Assembly: GCF_946478785.1 (NCBI RefSeq)
Contig: NZ_CAMLDD010000010.1
Coordinates: 62,001 to 126,000 of the forward strand
Length of the DNA: 64,000 nucleotides
Source of the DNA: an uncultured Flavobacterium sp.
GTDB taxonomy: Bacteria; Bacteroidota; Bacteroidia; Flavobacteriales; Flavobacteriaceae
Direction: 5' to 3'
The notes below the pieces were generated by a model, which worked only from the letters and a program-made list of their open reading frames with translations, had not been told where the DNA came from and did no database searches. Of this stretch, positions 1 to 7,514 are shown piece after piece. The first letter of the stretch is position 1, and the number at the start of each line of letters is the position of its first letter. The translations under genes and the position numbers were made by a program.

Positions 1-786
1 CGTGAAGTGGGCAGTGGTTTGATACAGTTTCATTTTGGACTAAAGGGCAATGCCAAATTTTTATTCAATCAGGGCAATTATGCCTTAGAATTAAAAGAAG
101 AAAAATCACTCCTTTTATATAATCCACAAAAAGAATTGCCGCTGAATTTAGAACTAACTCCAAATTCCTGGGTAATTTCTGTAATTGTTTCCATCAAGAA
201 ATTTCACGCGTTGTTTTCTGCAGAAGCTGATTACATCACTTTCTTAAGTCCTGACAATAAAGACAAAAAGTATTATAATGAGGGAAATATCAGTCCGTCT
301 ATGGCAATTGTGTTGAGTCAGTTGTTTCATTACAACCTTCATCCGTCGATAAAAAATCTTTACTATAAAGGAAAAGGATACGAATTACTGAGTTTGTATT
401 TTAATCGAACCGAGGATCCAAACGCAGAACAGTGTCCATTTTTGATTGATGAAGACAACGTTTTGAAAATCCGAAAAGCAAAAGAAATCATCATCGCTAA
501 TATGGCCGAACCGCCCGGATTACAAGAACTGGCAGATGAAGTTGGTCTGAATTTGAAGAAACTAAAAATGGGCTTCAAACAAATTTATGGTGATACGGTT
601 TATGGATTCCTGTTTGATTACAAAATGGATTTCGCCCGAAAATTATTAGACAGCGGTTCCTATAACGTAAACGAAGTAGGACTGAAAATTGGCTACAGCA
701 CCGGAAGTCATTTTATTGCAGCATTCAAGAAAAAGTTCGCCACGACTCCAAAAAAATATTTAATGTCGATTAATACTAATGTATAA
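1..786 (+). CDS. AraC-family transcriptional regulator, 5' truncated by window edge
   Basis: The reading frame is open from the first base, so the true start lies upstream of the window; a GTG at base 7 is only an internal possibility. About 262 codons are visible. The C-terminal ~100 residues carry the two helix-turn-helix units of AraC/XylS DNA-binding domains (KLKMGFKQIYG for the first, VNEVGLKIGYSTGSHFIAAFKKKF for the second is the recognisable GYxxxSxFxxxFKKxFGxTPxxY signature, here ATTPKKYL). The N-terminal part looks like the ligand/sensor region common to Bacteroidota AraC regulators. It precedes hemH by 143 bases on the same strand, so it may act on heme or iron genes, but that is inference from position only. 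Confidence 0.85.
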   Translation, partial: REVGSGLIQFHFGLKGNAKFLFNQGNYALELKEEKSLLLYNPQKELPLNLELTPNSWVISVIVSIKKFHALFSAEADYITFLSPDNKDKKYYNEGNISPSMAIVLSQLFHYNLHPSIKNLYYKGKGYELLSLYFNRTEDPNAEQCPFLIDEDNVLKIRKAKEIIIANMAEPPGLQELADEVGLNLKKLKMGFKQIYGDTVYGFLFDYKMDFARKLLDSGSYNVNEVGLKIGYSTGSHFIAAFKKKFATTPKKYLMSINTNV

Positions 787-885
787 AAGACATCAATTTT
801 ATATATCAAAACATAAATAAAAGATAACATTTATCATATTTCTAAAAAGTTGCAGGTGCTACTTTTGACGAAAATTTAAACAACA

Positions 886-919
886 AAAAGCTTAAAGCCC
901 AAAGCTTAAAGCCTAAACC
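886..919. repeat. word repeat built on AAAGCYYAAAGC
   Basis: The leader of hemH holds a degenerate run in which the phrase AAAGCTTAAAGCC is repeated about twice. It ends eleven bases before the hemH start codon. It is one of several short-phrase repeats seen in the intergenic spaces of this window. Confidence 0.5.
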
Positions 920-929
920 AAAAAACAGA

Positions 930-1943
930 ATGAAAGGCGTATTATTAGTAAACCTCGGATCACCGGACAGTCCAACACCAAAAGATGTAAAACCGTATTT
1001 AGATGAATTTTTAATGGATAAATACGTGATCGATGTTCCGTATTTATTGAGAGCATTATTGGTTCGCGGTATTATTTTAAGAAAAAGACCAGAAGAATCA
1101 GCACATGCTTACGCGAAAATTTGGTGGGAGGAAGGTTCTCCGTTAGTAGTTCTTTCTGAAAGAATGCAGAAAAAAGTGCAGCCTTTGGTAAATGTTCCTG
1201 TTGCTTTAGCGATGCGTTACGGAAGCATGACTATCGAAAAAGGACTTCAGGAATTGCATGATAAAGGCGTGACTGAAGTATTGCTTTTTCCTTTATATCC
1301 GCAATATGCCATGGCTTCGACTTTGACTATTTTGGTTAAAGCTGAAGAAATTCGCAAGAAAAAATTTCCAAATATGACTTTTACAGATGTTCCGGCATTT
1401 TACAACAAACCGGATTACATCAAAAATCTCGCTGACTCAATTCAAAAACATCTAGTTGGCGTTGATTATGATCATTTGTTGTTCTCCTATCACGGGATTC
1501 CTGAACGTCACATCCGCAAAACCGATGTTACGAAATCACATTGTAAAATTGACGGTTCCTGTTGCAACACTCCATCTCCGGCGCATGAGTTTTGTTACCG
1601 TCATCAGTGTTACGAAACCACAAAACAAGTCGTAAAACTATTAGATATTCCTGAAGATAAGTACAGCCTGACTTTCCAGTCGCGATTGGCAGGAGATAAA
1701 TGGTTAGAACCTTATACCGATATCGAAATTGATAAAATGCCAGGAAAAGGAATCAGAAATCTGGCCGTTGTAACACCTGCTTTTGTTTCGGATTGCTTGG
1801 AAACGCTCGAGGAAATCGCTATGCGCGCCAAAGAAGATTTTGAGAAAAACGGGGGAGAGAATTTCTTTGCTGTTCCATGTTTAAATGATGATGATGAATG
1901 GTGTGAAACAGTTGGGAATTGGATTAACGATTGGGCTAAATAA
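930..1943 (+). CDS. hemH: Ferrochelatase
   Basis: A 337-residue protein of normal bacterial ferrochelatase length. It inserts ferrous iron into a porphyrin as a late step of heme synthesis and is expected in the cytoplasm or at the inner membrane face. The N-terminus GVLLVNLGSPDSP, the SYHGIPERH segment with the catalytic-site histidine (about residue 191) and the FQSRLAGDKWLEPYT segment are the family hallmarks. hemJ lies 1 kb downstream on the same strand, but a DUF1016 nuclease gene sits between them with short spacers, so the three are probably one transcript. ATG start chosen because it directly precedes the conserved N-terminus. Confidence 0.96.
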   Translation: MKGVLLVNLGSPDSPTPKDVKPYLDEFLMDKYVIDVPYLLRALLVRGIILRKRPEESAHAYAKIWWEEGSPLVVLSERMQKKVQPLVNVPVALAMRYGSMTIEKGLQELHDKGVTEVLLFPLYPQYAMASTLTILVKAEEIRKKKFPNMTFTDVPAFYNKPDYIKNLADSIQKHLVGVDYDHLLFSYHGIPERHIRKTDVTKSHCKIDGSCCNTPSPAHEFCYRHQCYETTKQVVKLLDIPEDKYSLTFQSRLAGDKWLEPYTDIEIDKMPGKGIRNLAVVTPAFVSDCLETLEEIAMRAKEDFEKNGGENFFAVPCLNDDDEWCETVGNWINDWAK

Positions 1944-1976
1944 TAGAAAATAGAGTAAAGAAAAAAGACTTTATCA

Positions 1977-2996
1977 ATGGAGAATTTACCTTCAAATTAT
2001 CATCAAACTCTTCTTTTATTAAAGGAAAGAGTAAAACAGGCTCAATATAAAAGCTTATCTTTAGTTAATACTGAGTTGATTTTAATGTATCTTGATTTTG
2101 GAAAAGTGCTTTCAGAAAAATTAAAATCAGGTTGGGGTGAAGGTATTGTTGATAATTTGTCAAAGGATTTGCAAACAGAATATATTGGTGTTAAAGGTTT
2201 TTCTTCAAGAAATTTAAGGCGGATGAGACTTGTTTTTGAAGAAATAGAAGATAATCCAAATTGGACACAAGCTGTGTCCAAAATTCCTTGGGGGCATACG
2301 AATGTTATATTTTCTAAATTAAAAGAGGTAGAAAAAAGAACTTTTTATTTGCAAAAATGCCAAGAACGGGGCTGGAGTAGAGCTGTTTTAGAAGAAGAAA
2401 TAAAATTTGATAGTTTTACTAAAACTACTAATTTTCAAAACAATTTTTCAAGCACAATACCCGAAAATAAGTTAATAGATTATCGATTAGAATTTAAGGA
2501 CGAATATAATTTGTCTTTCTTAAATCTTGAAGATATTCATAGTGAAAGAGAATTAGAAAATGCAATTGTAGATAATATTACCAAAACGTTAGGTCAATTT
2601 GGTAATGACTTTGCTTTTATGGGAAGACAATTCAGACTTGAGTTGGACGAAAAAGAATATTTTGTAGATATTCTTTTTTACCATAGAAAATTAAAGTCAA
2701 TGATTGCAATCGAACTTAAAACTTCAGAATTTAAACCCGAACATAGTCAACAACTTAATTGGTATTTGCAATTATTAGACAAAACCATTAAATATCCTGA
2801 AGACAATCAAAGTATAGGAATATTACTTTGTAAAACCAAAAGTAAATTGACCGTAGAATATGCTTTAGAAATGGCAAATAAACCAATGGGAATAGCTACC
2901 TATAATTATCGACAATTACCTGAAGAAATAGCTAAATATCTTCCTACAGAACAAGAATTTGAGAAAATATTTCAATCTAACTACTATATTGAATAA
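1977..2996 (+). CDS. DUF1016 / YhcG-type PDDEXK nuclease domain protein
   Basis: A 339-residue protein with the two-part build of the YhcG/DUF1016 family: an N-terminal helical DUF1016 region (about 1-155; motif GKVLSEKLKSGWGEGIVDNLSKDL) and a C-terminal PDDEXK nuclease-like domain (about 180-330; FVDILFYHRKLKSMIAIELKT supplies the D...ExK core). The family is predicted to be a nuclease of the restriction-endonuclease fold, often near restriction-modification loci, though none is visible here. The gene lies between hemH and hemJ; its TAA stop shares one base with the hemJ ATG. It appears more AT-rich and lysine-rich than its neighbours. Function here is unknown; acquisition by transfer is an inference. 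Confidence 0.9.
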   Translation: MENLPSNYHQTLLLLKERVKQAQYKSLSLVNTELILMYLDFGKVLSEKLKSGWGEGIVDNLSKDLQTEYIGVKGFSSRNLRRMRLVFEEIEDNPNWTQAVSKIPWGHTNVIFSKLKEVEKRTFYLQKCQERGWSRAVLEEEIKFDSFTKTTNFQNNFSSTIPENKLIDYRLEFKDEYNLSFLNLEDIHSERELENAIVDNITKTLGQFGNDFAFMGRQFRLELDEKEYFVDILFYHRKLKSMIAIELKTSEFKPEHSQQLNWYLQLLDKTIKYPEDNQSIGILLCKTKSKLTVEYALEMANKPMGIATYNYRQLPEEIAKYLPTEQEFEKIFQSNYYIE

Positions 2997-3544
2997 TGGA
3001 GCTTTATAATTATCTAAAATCACTACATCTTATCTTTGTAATCACTTGGTTTGCTGGTTTGTTTTATATTGTGCGTTTGTTTGTGTATCAAATTGAAGCC
3101 AGTGAAAAACCATCTCCTGAAAAAGAAATTCTACAAGCGCAATACAAAATAATGACCTATCGTTTGTGGTACATTATCACTTGGCCATCAGCAGTTTTAG
3201 CCAGTATTTTTGCTTTTTGGATGTTGTTTTTTACAAATTTAGGAAACGCCTGGCTCAAGATGCCCTGGATGCATGTGAAATTATGTTTTGTATTTCTTTT
3301 GTATTTATATCACGGAAAATGCCATCAGATATTTAAGCAATTACAGAATGATAAGGTAAAATATTCGAACAATTTTATGCGTTTATGGAATGAAGGCGCC
3401 ACAATTATTCTTTTTGCAGTTGTTTTTTTAGTAGTTTTAAAAAGTGCGGTTAACTGGATTTTCGGTGTTATCGGAATTGTTTTGTTCTCGGTTTTAATCA
3501 TGCTGGGATTCCGTTTTTACAAAAGAATAAGAGAAAAAAAATAG
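2996..3544 (+). CDS. hemJ: HemJ / CopD-family protoporphyrinogen oxidase, membrane protein
   Basis: A 182-residue integral membrane protein of the UPF0093/HemJ family, with about four to five transmembrane helices. HemJ proteins oxidise protoporphyrinogen IX to protoporphyrin IX, the step before ferrochelatase, which fits the nearby hemH. The conserved histidine (H11 in LKSLHLIFVITWFAGLFY) and lysine (K95 in WMHVKL) of the family are present. The start codon overlaps the stop of the preceding DUF1016 gene in the string TAATG, so translation is probably coupled. Bacteroidota annotations often call this a CopD family protein. Confidence 0.88.
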   Translation: MELYNYLKSLHLIFVITWFAGLFYIVRLFVYQIEASEKPSPEKEILQAQYKIMTYRLWYIITWPSAVLASIFAFWMLFFTNLGNAWLKMPWMHVKLCFVFLLYLYHGKCHQIFKQLQNDKVKYSNNFMRLWNEGATIILFAVVFLVVLKSAVNWIFGVIGIVLFSVLIMLGFRFYKRIREKK

Positions 3545-3600
3545 TTAGAGTTGTTGGTTTTTAGTTTATGGCTAGCAACTGACAACTAATAACCAATAAC
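3545..3600. repeat. word repeat built on CAACTGACAACTAATAACC
   Basis: The spacer between hemJ and the histidine kinase contains the phrase CAACTGACAACTAATAACCAA followed by AATAACG, preceded by a mirrored-looking TTGTTGGTTTTTAGTT. This is the same design as the other word repeats: a short phrase in degenerate copies, with a partial mirror image that could fold back. Confidence 0.45.
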
Positions 3601-3605
3601 GAAAA

Positions 3606-5075
3606 ATGAAGAACTTCAAAATGTCAATGCTTTCACTCCGTATCAGGATTTTCCTGTCGATGATCGTATTGATTGTTGTGGCATCTTTTTTATTGGCTTC
3701 CATTTCAATTATTCAGTTTAAAAATGAAGCAAAAGAATACCATCAGGAACGTTTAGAGCGTAAAGAGAATGCCGTAAAAGAGCACATTAATTACGTTCTG
3801 GCGACTACAACTTATCCTTTAAAAACTGGAAATCTGGATTTGATTTTTAAAGATAAAATCCATGAATTAGCCCAGATTCATAAAATCGAAATCAATATTT
3901 ACAGTCTAGACGGAAAACTGCTGAAATCATCCAAAGAATCTTTTGCGGTTGATAAAGTGGCACCTCCAATTCCGGAATATATTCTGAAATTAGTCCGTTC
4001 TTCTATCGAAAAGCGTTTTGTTGATATTAAAACAATTGATGGAGTCAAAAACAGATCTTCTTACAGTTTAATAAAAGACGAAAAATTCAAACCTCTTGGG
4101 ATTTTAAACCTCCCATATTTAGAAGACGATGGTTATTACGACAACGAATTGAATACGTTCCTGATTCGTTTAAGTCAGGTTTATTCTTTCATGTTGCTTG
4201 TGGCGTTTGCATTGGCCTATTTTCTTTCGACTTATATTACAAAATCACTAAAAACGATTTCAGACAGATTAGAAGAAACAAATCTTGATCAGAAAAATGA
4301 AAAAATTGTTTTAGAGGCGAATAGTAAAGAAGTCAATTTCCTGATAAAAGCTTACAACGGAATGGTCGACAAATTAGAAACCAGTGCCATTAAATTAGCG
4401 CAAAGTGAGCGTGAAGAAGCATGGCGCGAAATGGCAAAACAGGTAGCGCACGAAATCAAGAATCCGCTTACGCCGATGCGATTGACGGTGCAGAGTTTTC
4501 AGCGCAAGTTTGATCCAAATGATCCTGATGTCAAGCAAAAAATGAACGATTACTCAGAAACGCTGATTCAGCAAATTGATACGATGACTGCTGTAGCTTC
4601 GGCATTTTCAAATTTTGCTTCGATGCCGGCACAGCAAAATGAGACTTTAAATGTTGTTGAGGTTGTAGAATTGGCTTTGGATATATTTAATGAAGATTAT
4701 ATTTCGTTTGAAAGTGAAGAAGACGAAATTATCTCAAAAATGGATCGTACGCAGCTGATTCGTGTGATTACGAATCTAGTTAAGAATGCTACACAGGCAA
4801 TTCCGGAAAGCCAGTTTCATAAATCTATTTTAGTTACCGTAAAACGCATCAATGATCATGTTGAAATTGCCGTAAAAGACAACGGAATCGGAATGCAGAA
4901 ACAAGATATAGGCCGAATTTTCGAACCAAAATTCACCACTAAAACCAGTGGAATGGGACTTGGACTCGGAATTATAAAAAACATCATCGAAAATTACAAA
5001 GGAACAATTACCTTTGAGTCAACTTACGGAAAAGGAACCACATTCAGAGTTTCTTTGCCTATCACAAACTCATAA
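3606..5075 (+). CDS. NtrY-like sensor histidine kinase with HAMP domain
   Basis: A 489-residue membrane kinase: TM1 about residues 12-36, a periplasmic sensor region to about 190, TM2 about 192-212, HAMP linker to about 265, then HisKA and HATPase_c. The phospho-accepting histidine is H282 in VAHEIKNPLTP; the N box is NLVKNATQA and the G boxes are DNGIGM and GMGLGLGI. The H box and LTPMR pattern are typical of NtrY/AtoS-like kinases. No response regulator is adjacent, so the partner is elsewhere. It is followed after ten bases by an enoyl-CoA hydratase gene, probably cotranscribed. The signal is unknown. Confidence 0.92.
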   Translation: MKNFKMSMLSLRIRIFLSMIVLIVVASFLLASISIIQFKNEAKEYHQERLERKENAVKEHINYVLATTTYPLKTGNLDLIFKDKIHELAQIHKIEINIYSLDGKLLKSSKESFAVDKVAPPIPEYILKLVRSSIEKRFVDIKTIDGVKNRSSYSLIKDEKFKPLGILNLPYLEDDGYYDNELNTFLIRLSQVYSFMLLVAFALAYFLSTYITKSLKTISDRLEETNLDQKNEKIVLEANSKEVNFLIKAYNGMVDKLETSAIKLAQSEREEAWREMAKQVAHEIKNPLTPMRLTVQSFQRKFDPNDPDVKQKMNDYSETLIQQIDTMTAVASAFSNFASMPAQQNETLNVVEVVELALDIFNEDYISFESEEDEIISKMDRTQLIRVITNLVKNATQAIPESQFHKSILVTVKRINDHVEIAVKDNGIGMQKQDIGRIFEPKFTTKTSGMGLGLGIIKNIIENYKGTITFESTYGKGTTFRVSLPITNS

Positions 5076-5085
5076 AAACAGCGTC

Positions 5086-5868
5086 ATGAACTACGAAAAT
5101 CTTTTAATCTCGATTGAAGAAAAAATTGCAACCGTAACTATTAACAGACCTGCAAAACTAAATGCTTTAAATAAAGCTACTATTAGCGATTTGAGTAAAG
5201 CAATAAAAACATTGGGTAAAAATGATGATGTTCGCGTAATTATCATCACAGGAAATGGCGAAAAGGCATTTGTGGCAGGAGCCGATATTTCAGAATTTGC
5301 CAATTATACTATTGTTGAAGGAGCGCAATTAGCTGCTGAAGGACAGGAATCGCTGTTTGATTTTATAGAAAATTTAAAAAAACCCGTAATAGCTGCCGTT
5401 AATGGCTTTGCATTAGGTGGAGGATTAGAATTGGCAATGGCCTGTCATTTCAGAATAGCGTCAGATAATGCCAAAATGGGTTTGCCTGAAGTTTCTTTAG
5501 GGTTGATTCCGGGTTATGGAGGAACACAACGTTTGCCTCAATTAGTGGGAAAAGGCCGTGCGATGGAGATGATTATGACTGCCGGAATGATTTCTGCAGA
5601 AGAAGCAAAACAATACGGTTTAGTGAATCATGTAGTGCCGCAAGCTGAACTTATAACTTTTACAACCGTAATTGCCCAAAAAATCATTAAAAATGCTCCG
5701 TTTGCCCTCAATAAAGCAATAAAGGCAATCAATGCGAATTATAAAGATGGAAAAGACGGTTTTGAAGCCGAAATCAAATCTTTCGGAAAATGTTTCGGAA
5801 CTCAGGATTTTAAAGAAGGAACTACTGCCTTTTTAGAAAAAAGAAAAGCAGAGTTTACAGGAAAATAA
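5086..5868 (+). CDS. Enoyl-CoA hydratase / isomerase family protein
   Basis: A 260-residue crotonase-fold protein of normal family length. The two oxyanion-hole segments are visible: EKAFVAGADISEF (about 60-75) and NGFALGGGLELAMACHFRIAS (about 103-123), and GLPEVSLGLIPGYGGTQRL carries a catalytic glutamate. It likely hydrates trans-2-enoyl-CoA in fatty acid beta-oxidation or 3-hydroxybutyryl-CoA metabolism. The frame stays open upstream into the kinase gene, but the ATG at 5086 is chosen because it directly precedes the conserved start of the fold and clears the kinase stop by ten bases. Confidence 0.93.
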   Translation: MNYENLLISIEEKIATVTINRPAKLNALNKATISDLSKAIKTLGKNDDVRVIIITGNGEKAFVAGADISEFANYTIVEGAQLAAEGQESLFDFIENLKKPVIAAVNGFALGGGLELAMACHFRIASDNAKMGLPEVSLGLIPGYGGTQRLPQLVGKGRAMEMIMTAGMISAEEAKQYGLVNHVVPQAELITFTTVIAQKIIKNAPFALNKAIKAINANYKDGKDGFEAEIKSFGKCFGTQDFKEGTTAFLEKRKAEFTGK

Positions 5869-5874
5869 GCTATT

Positions 5875-5945
5875 CCACAAAGTTGCACGGAGATACACAA
5901 AGTATTAAAAACTTAGCGACTTAGAATCTTAGAACCTCAGAAACT
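5875..5945. repeat. word repeats CACAAAGTTGCACGGAG and CTTAGAATCTTAGAACCTCAG
   Basis: Two phrases follow each other here: CCACAAAGTTGCACGGAGATACACAAAG and then ACTTAGCGACTTAGAATC TTAGAACCTCAG, both degenerate. The first phrase recurs in inverted orientation near 6731-6760 (CCGTGTATCTCTGTAGAATCTTTGCG) and in altered form near 53305-53415. The second recurs at 7429-7512, 17228-17265, 17382-17425 and 30696-30741. Confidence 0.55.
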
Positions 5946-5958
5946 AAAAAATAAAAAC

Positions 5959-6360
5959 ATGTCCTACGAACCAATATTTGCTCTTTTTTGCGAACGCGTA
6001 AAAGAAAGCATTAAAAACGGCACATTTGCCAAACTTACTTTAGCCAAAACCATTGGCGATACCGAAATCAAAAATATCTATTTCAGATTGGTTCTGAATG
6101 AAGATAATACGTTTTCAATCTCATTAACAACCCGGTACAAAACCGAAGAAATCGAAAGCATTCACACTTTAGATGAAGCTTTAATGATTTTAGGTACCTA
6201 CATTAAAAACCCTTTTTTAACAGCACTTTTGTTTACAACTGAGAACGATGTAACATTCAAAGTCAACAAGAAAAATGCCGGAAGCATTATAGAGCAGCCA
6301 GCGACTTTTAAAAATGCTTCACCGGTAATGCTCGAAATGATTGAGAAAGGTATTGTTTAA
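5959..6360 (+). CDS. Hypothetical protein, 133 residues
   Basis: A small soluble protein with no signal peptide and no recognised motif. The sequence alternates predicted strands and helices (KNIYFRLVLNEDNTFSISLTTRYKTEEI is strand-rich), consistent with one compact alpha/beta domain. Codon use matches the neighbours and it begins with ATG right after a word repeat. It stands alone, with repeats on both sides. I do not recognise its family and offer no function. Confidence 0.7.
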   Translation: MSYEPIFALFCERVKESIKNGTFAKLTLAKTIGDTEIKNIYFRLVLNEDNTFSISLTTRYKTEEIESIHTLDEALMILGTYIKNPFLTALLFTTENDVTFKVNKKNAGSIIEQPATFKNASPVMLEMIEKGIV

Positions 6361-6370
6361 TTTTTTTAGG

Positions 6371-6447
6371 AGCTATTCCCGCTATACGTTACAATCTTTT
6401 GCTTTTTAAAGAAAAAAGCAAAAGGATTTTCACTTCTATCGGGGCTA
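6371..6447. repeat. dispersed hairpin element, copy A
   Basis: First of four copies of a ~75-base element that begins AGCTATTCCCGCT and ends ATCGGGGCTA. Its centre is a strong hairpin, CTTTTGCTTTTT paired with AAAAAAGCAAAAG across a short loop. Copies B (17277) and C (27466) have a different centre, CTTTTGYGCCG paired with CGGCACAAAAG, so both arms changed together. Copy D is at 41850. Confidence 0.7.
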
Positions 6448-6479
6448 AAAAACGTCGTTGATTGATATTTTTAGAATTG

Positions 6480-6715
6480 TGATTATTTGATACGATTTCC
6501 TTATTAGATGAATCGTTCCTACAGTACTTATAGGTTTTTGAGCGTTTGTTTTCAACTGATTTTAATCCGTTGCTATAAAATTTAATCGTTCTTAACACAA
6601 CTATAATTAATAATCTGTGCAATAGCAAAGAGCCATAGGCTCGGTAAATGTTGTAGGGATGGATTTTAATCCATTCATTTAAAAATGACCAACAAATAAG
6701 AACCATAGGTTCGGT
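6480..6715. repeat. decayed RAYT-type repeat cluster
   Basis: This stretch has the same small hairpins and linkers as the tandem array at 33.6-34.0 kb: a TCGTTCCTAC segment, ATTTTAATCCGTTGCTA, GAGCCATAGGCTC (hairpin GAGCC/GGCTC), GTTGTAGGGATGG followed by ATTTTAATCCAT, and a second AACCATAGGTT hairpin. The order matches the array unit, but the copies have diverged. An open frame of 105 codons crossing it on the minus strand is not a gene. Together with copy A this accounts for the ~400-base gene-free gap from 6361 to 6766. Confidence 0.65.
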
Positions 6716-6766
6716 TCTATATTAAAATAATTTCCGTGTATCTCTGTAGAATCTTTGCGAAATAAC

Positions 6767-7420
6767 CTAAATAAGCTTCACAAACAAATTGGAAGCTATT
6801 TTATTCGAAATAGACAATTCCCTGGCATCAATCTTTATTTTAACCGATAAATCGAAGCTTTCCTTAGATAAAAACTCTATTCTTGAACCCAAAGCAATTT
6901 CCTGTTTATCAAGGTATTTCAGGAATTCAGATGAAGTATCTTTTACCCCCACACAAATTCCAATTTGGCTTTCAGTTAATTCAGAAAGCAAATGCTTTTC
7001 GATTTTAATGATTCTTCCATTCGCATCCGGAATTGGATCACCGTGCGGATCTTCTGTTGGATTTCCAAGAAAATCATCCAAACGATTGATTAACTGTTCA
7101 GATTTAATGTGTTCCAGCTGTTCTGCAATATCGTGAACCTCATCCCAGGTAAAGTGTAGCTTTTCAACCAAAAACACTTCCCATAAACGGTGTTTTCTAA
7201 CAATCATTTTAGCAGACAGTCTACCATTTTCTGTTAATGAAACTCCCTGGTACTTTTTATAATTCACCAAATCCTTTTCCGCTAATTTTTTTAGCATATC
7301 CGTGACCGATGAAGCTTTGGTGTCCATCATTTCAGCAATGGCATTCGTGCTTACTTCAGCATCGTTCGAAGCAGTAAGATGATATATAGCTTTAAGGTAG
7401 TTTTCTTCTGAAAAAGTCAT
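6767..7420 (-). CDS. mntR: DtxR/MntR-family metal-dependent regulator
   Basis: A 217-residue protein with the three-part DtxR layout: N-terminal winged helix (about 1-70; NAIAEMMDTKASSVTDMLKKLAEKDLV is the helix-turn-helix), metal-binding and dimerisation domain (about 71-140; KHRLWEVFL, EVHDIAEQLEHI, PHGDPIPD) and a C-terminal FeoA/SH3-like domain (about 150-217). It lies 94 bases downstream of mntH on the same strand, separated by a word repeat, so it is probably cotranscribed and represses mntH when manganese or iron is plentiful. A matching palindrome lies upstream of mntH at 9441-9456. Confidence 0.9.
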   Translation of the reverse strand: MTFSEENYLKAIYHLTASNDAEVSTNAIAEMMDTKASSVTDMLKKLAEKDLVNYKKYQGVSLTENGRLSAKMIVRKHRLWEVFLVEKLHFTWDEVHDIAEQLEHIKSEQLINRLDDFLGNPTEDPHGDPIPDANGRIIKIEKHLLSELTESQIGICVGVKDTSSEFLKYLDKQEIALGSRIEFLSKESFDLSVKIKIDARELSISNKIASNLFVKLI

Positions 7421-7428
7421 TTTTGAAA

Positions 7429-7512
7429 GTTTCTAAGGTTCTGAGATACTAAGTTCCTAAGTTAAAAATTCAGGGAAAAAACCTTAGAATCTTAGCAACT
7501 TAGTGCCTTAGC
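7429..7512. repeat. mirrored CTTAG word repeat
   Basis: The mntH-mntR spacer holds CTAAGGTTCTGAGATACTAAG with CCTAAG, then AAAAATTCAGGGAAAAAA, then CCTTAGAATCTTAGCAACT with TAGTGCCTTAGCAACT. The second half is the mirror image of the first at the level of the repeated phrase, so the RNA could form a long imperfect stem between the two genes. Confidence 0.6.
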
Positions 7513-7514
7513 AA

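Noticed and set aside
1977..2996. restriction-modification system around the DUF1016 gene
   Set aside because: No methyltransferase or specificity gene lies in the neighbouring DNA; only heme genes are there.
5014..5085. extended start of the enoyl-CoA hydratase inside the kinase gene
   Set aside because: The extra codons lie in another frame of the kinase end and the family fold starts at the 5086 ATG.
6389..6706. 105-codon open frame on the minus strand
   Set aside because: It runs straight across the decayed RAYT repeats and hairpin copy A, and its product has no domain-like pattern.
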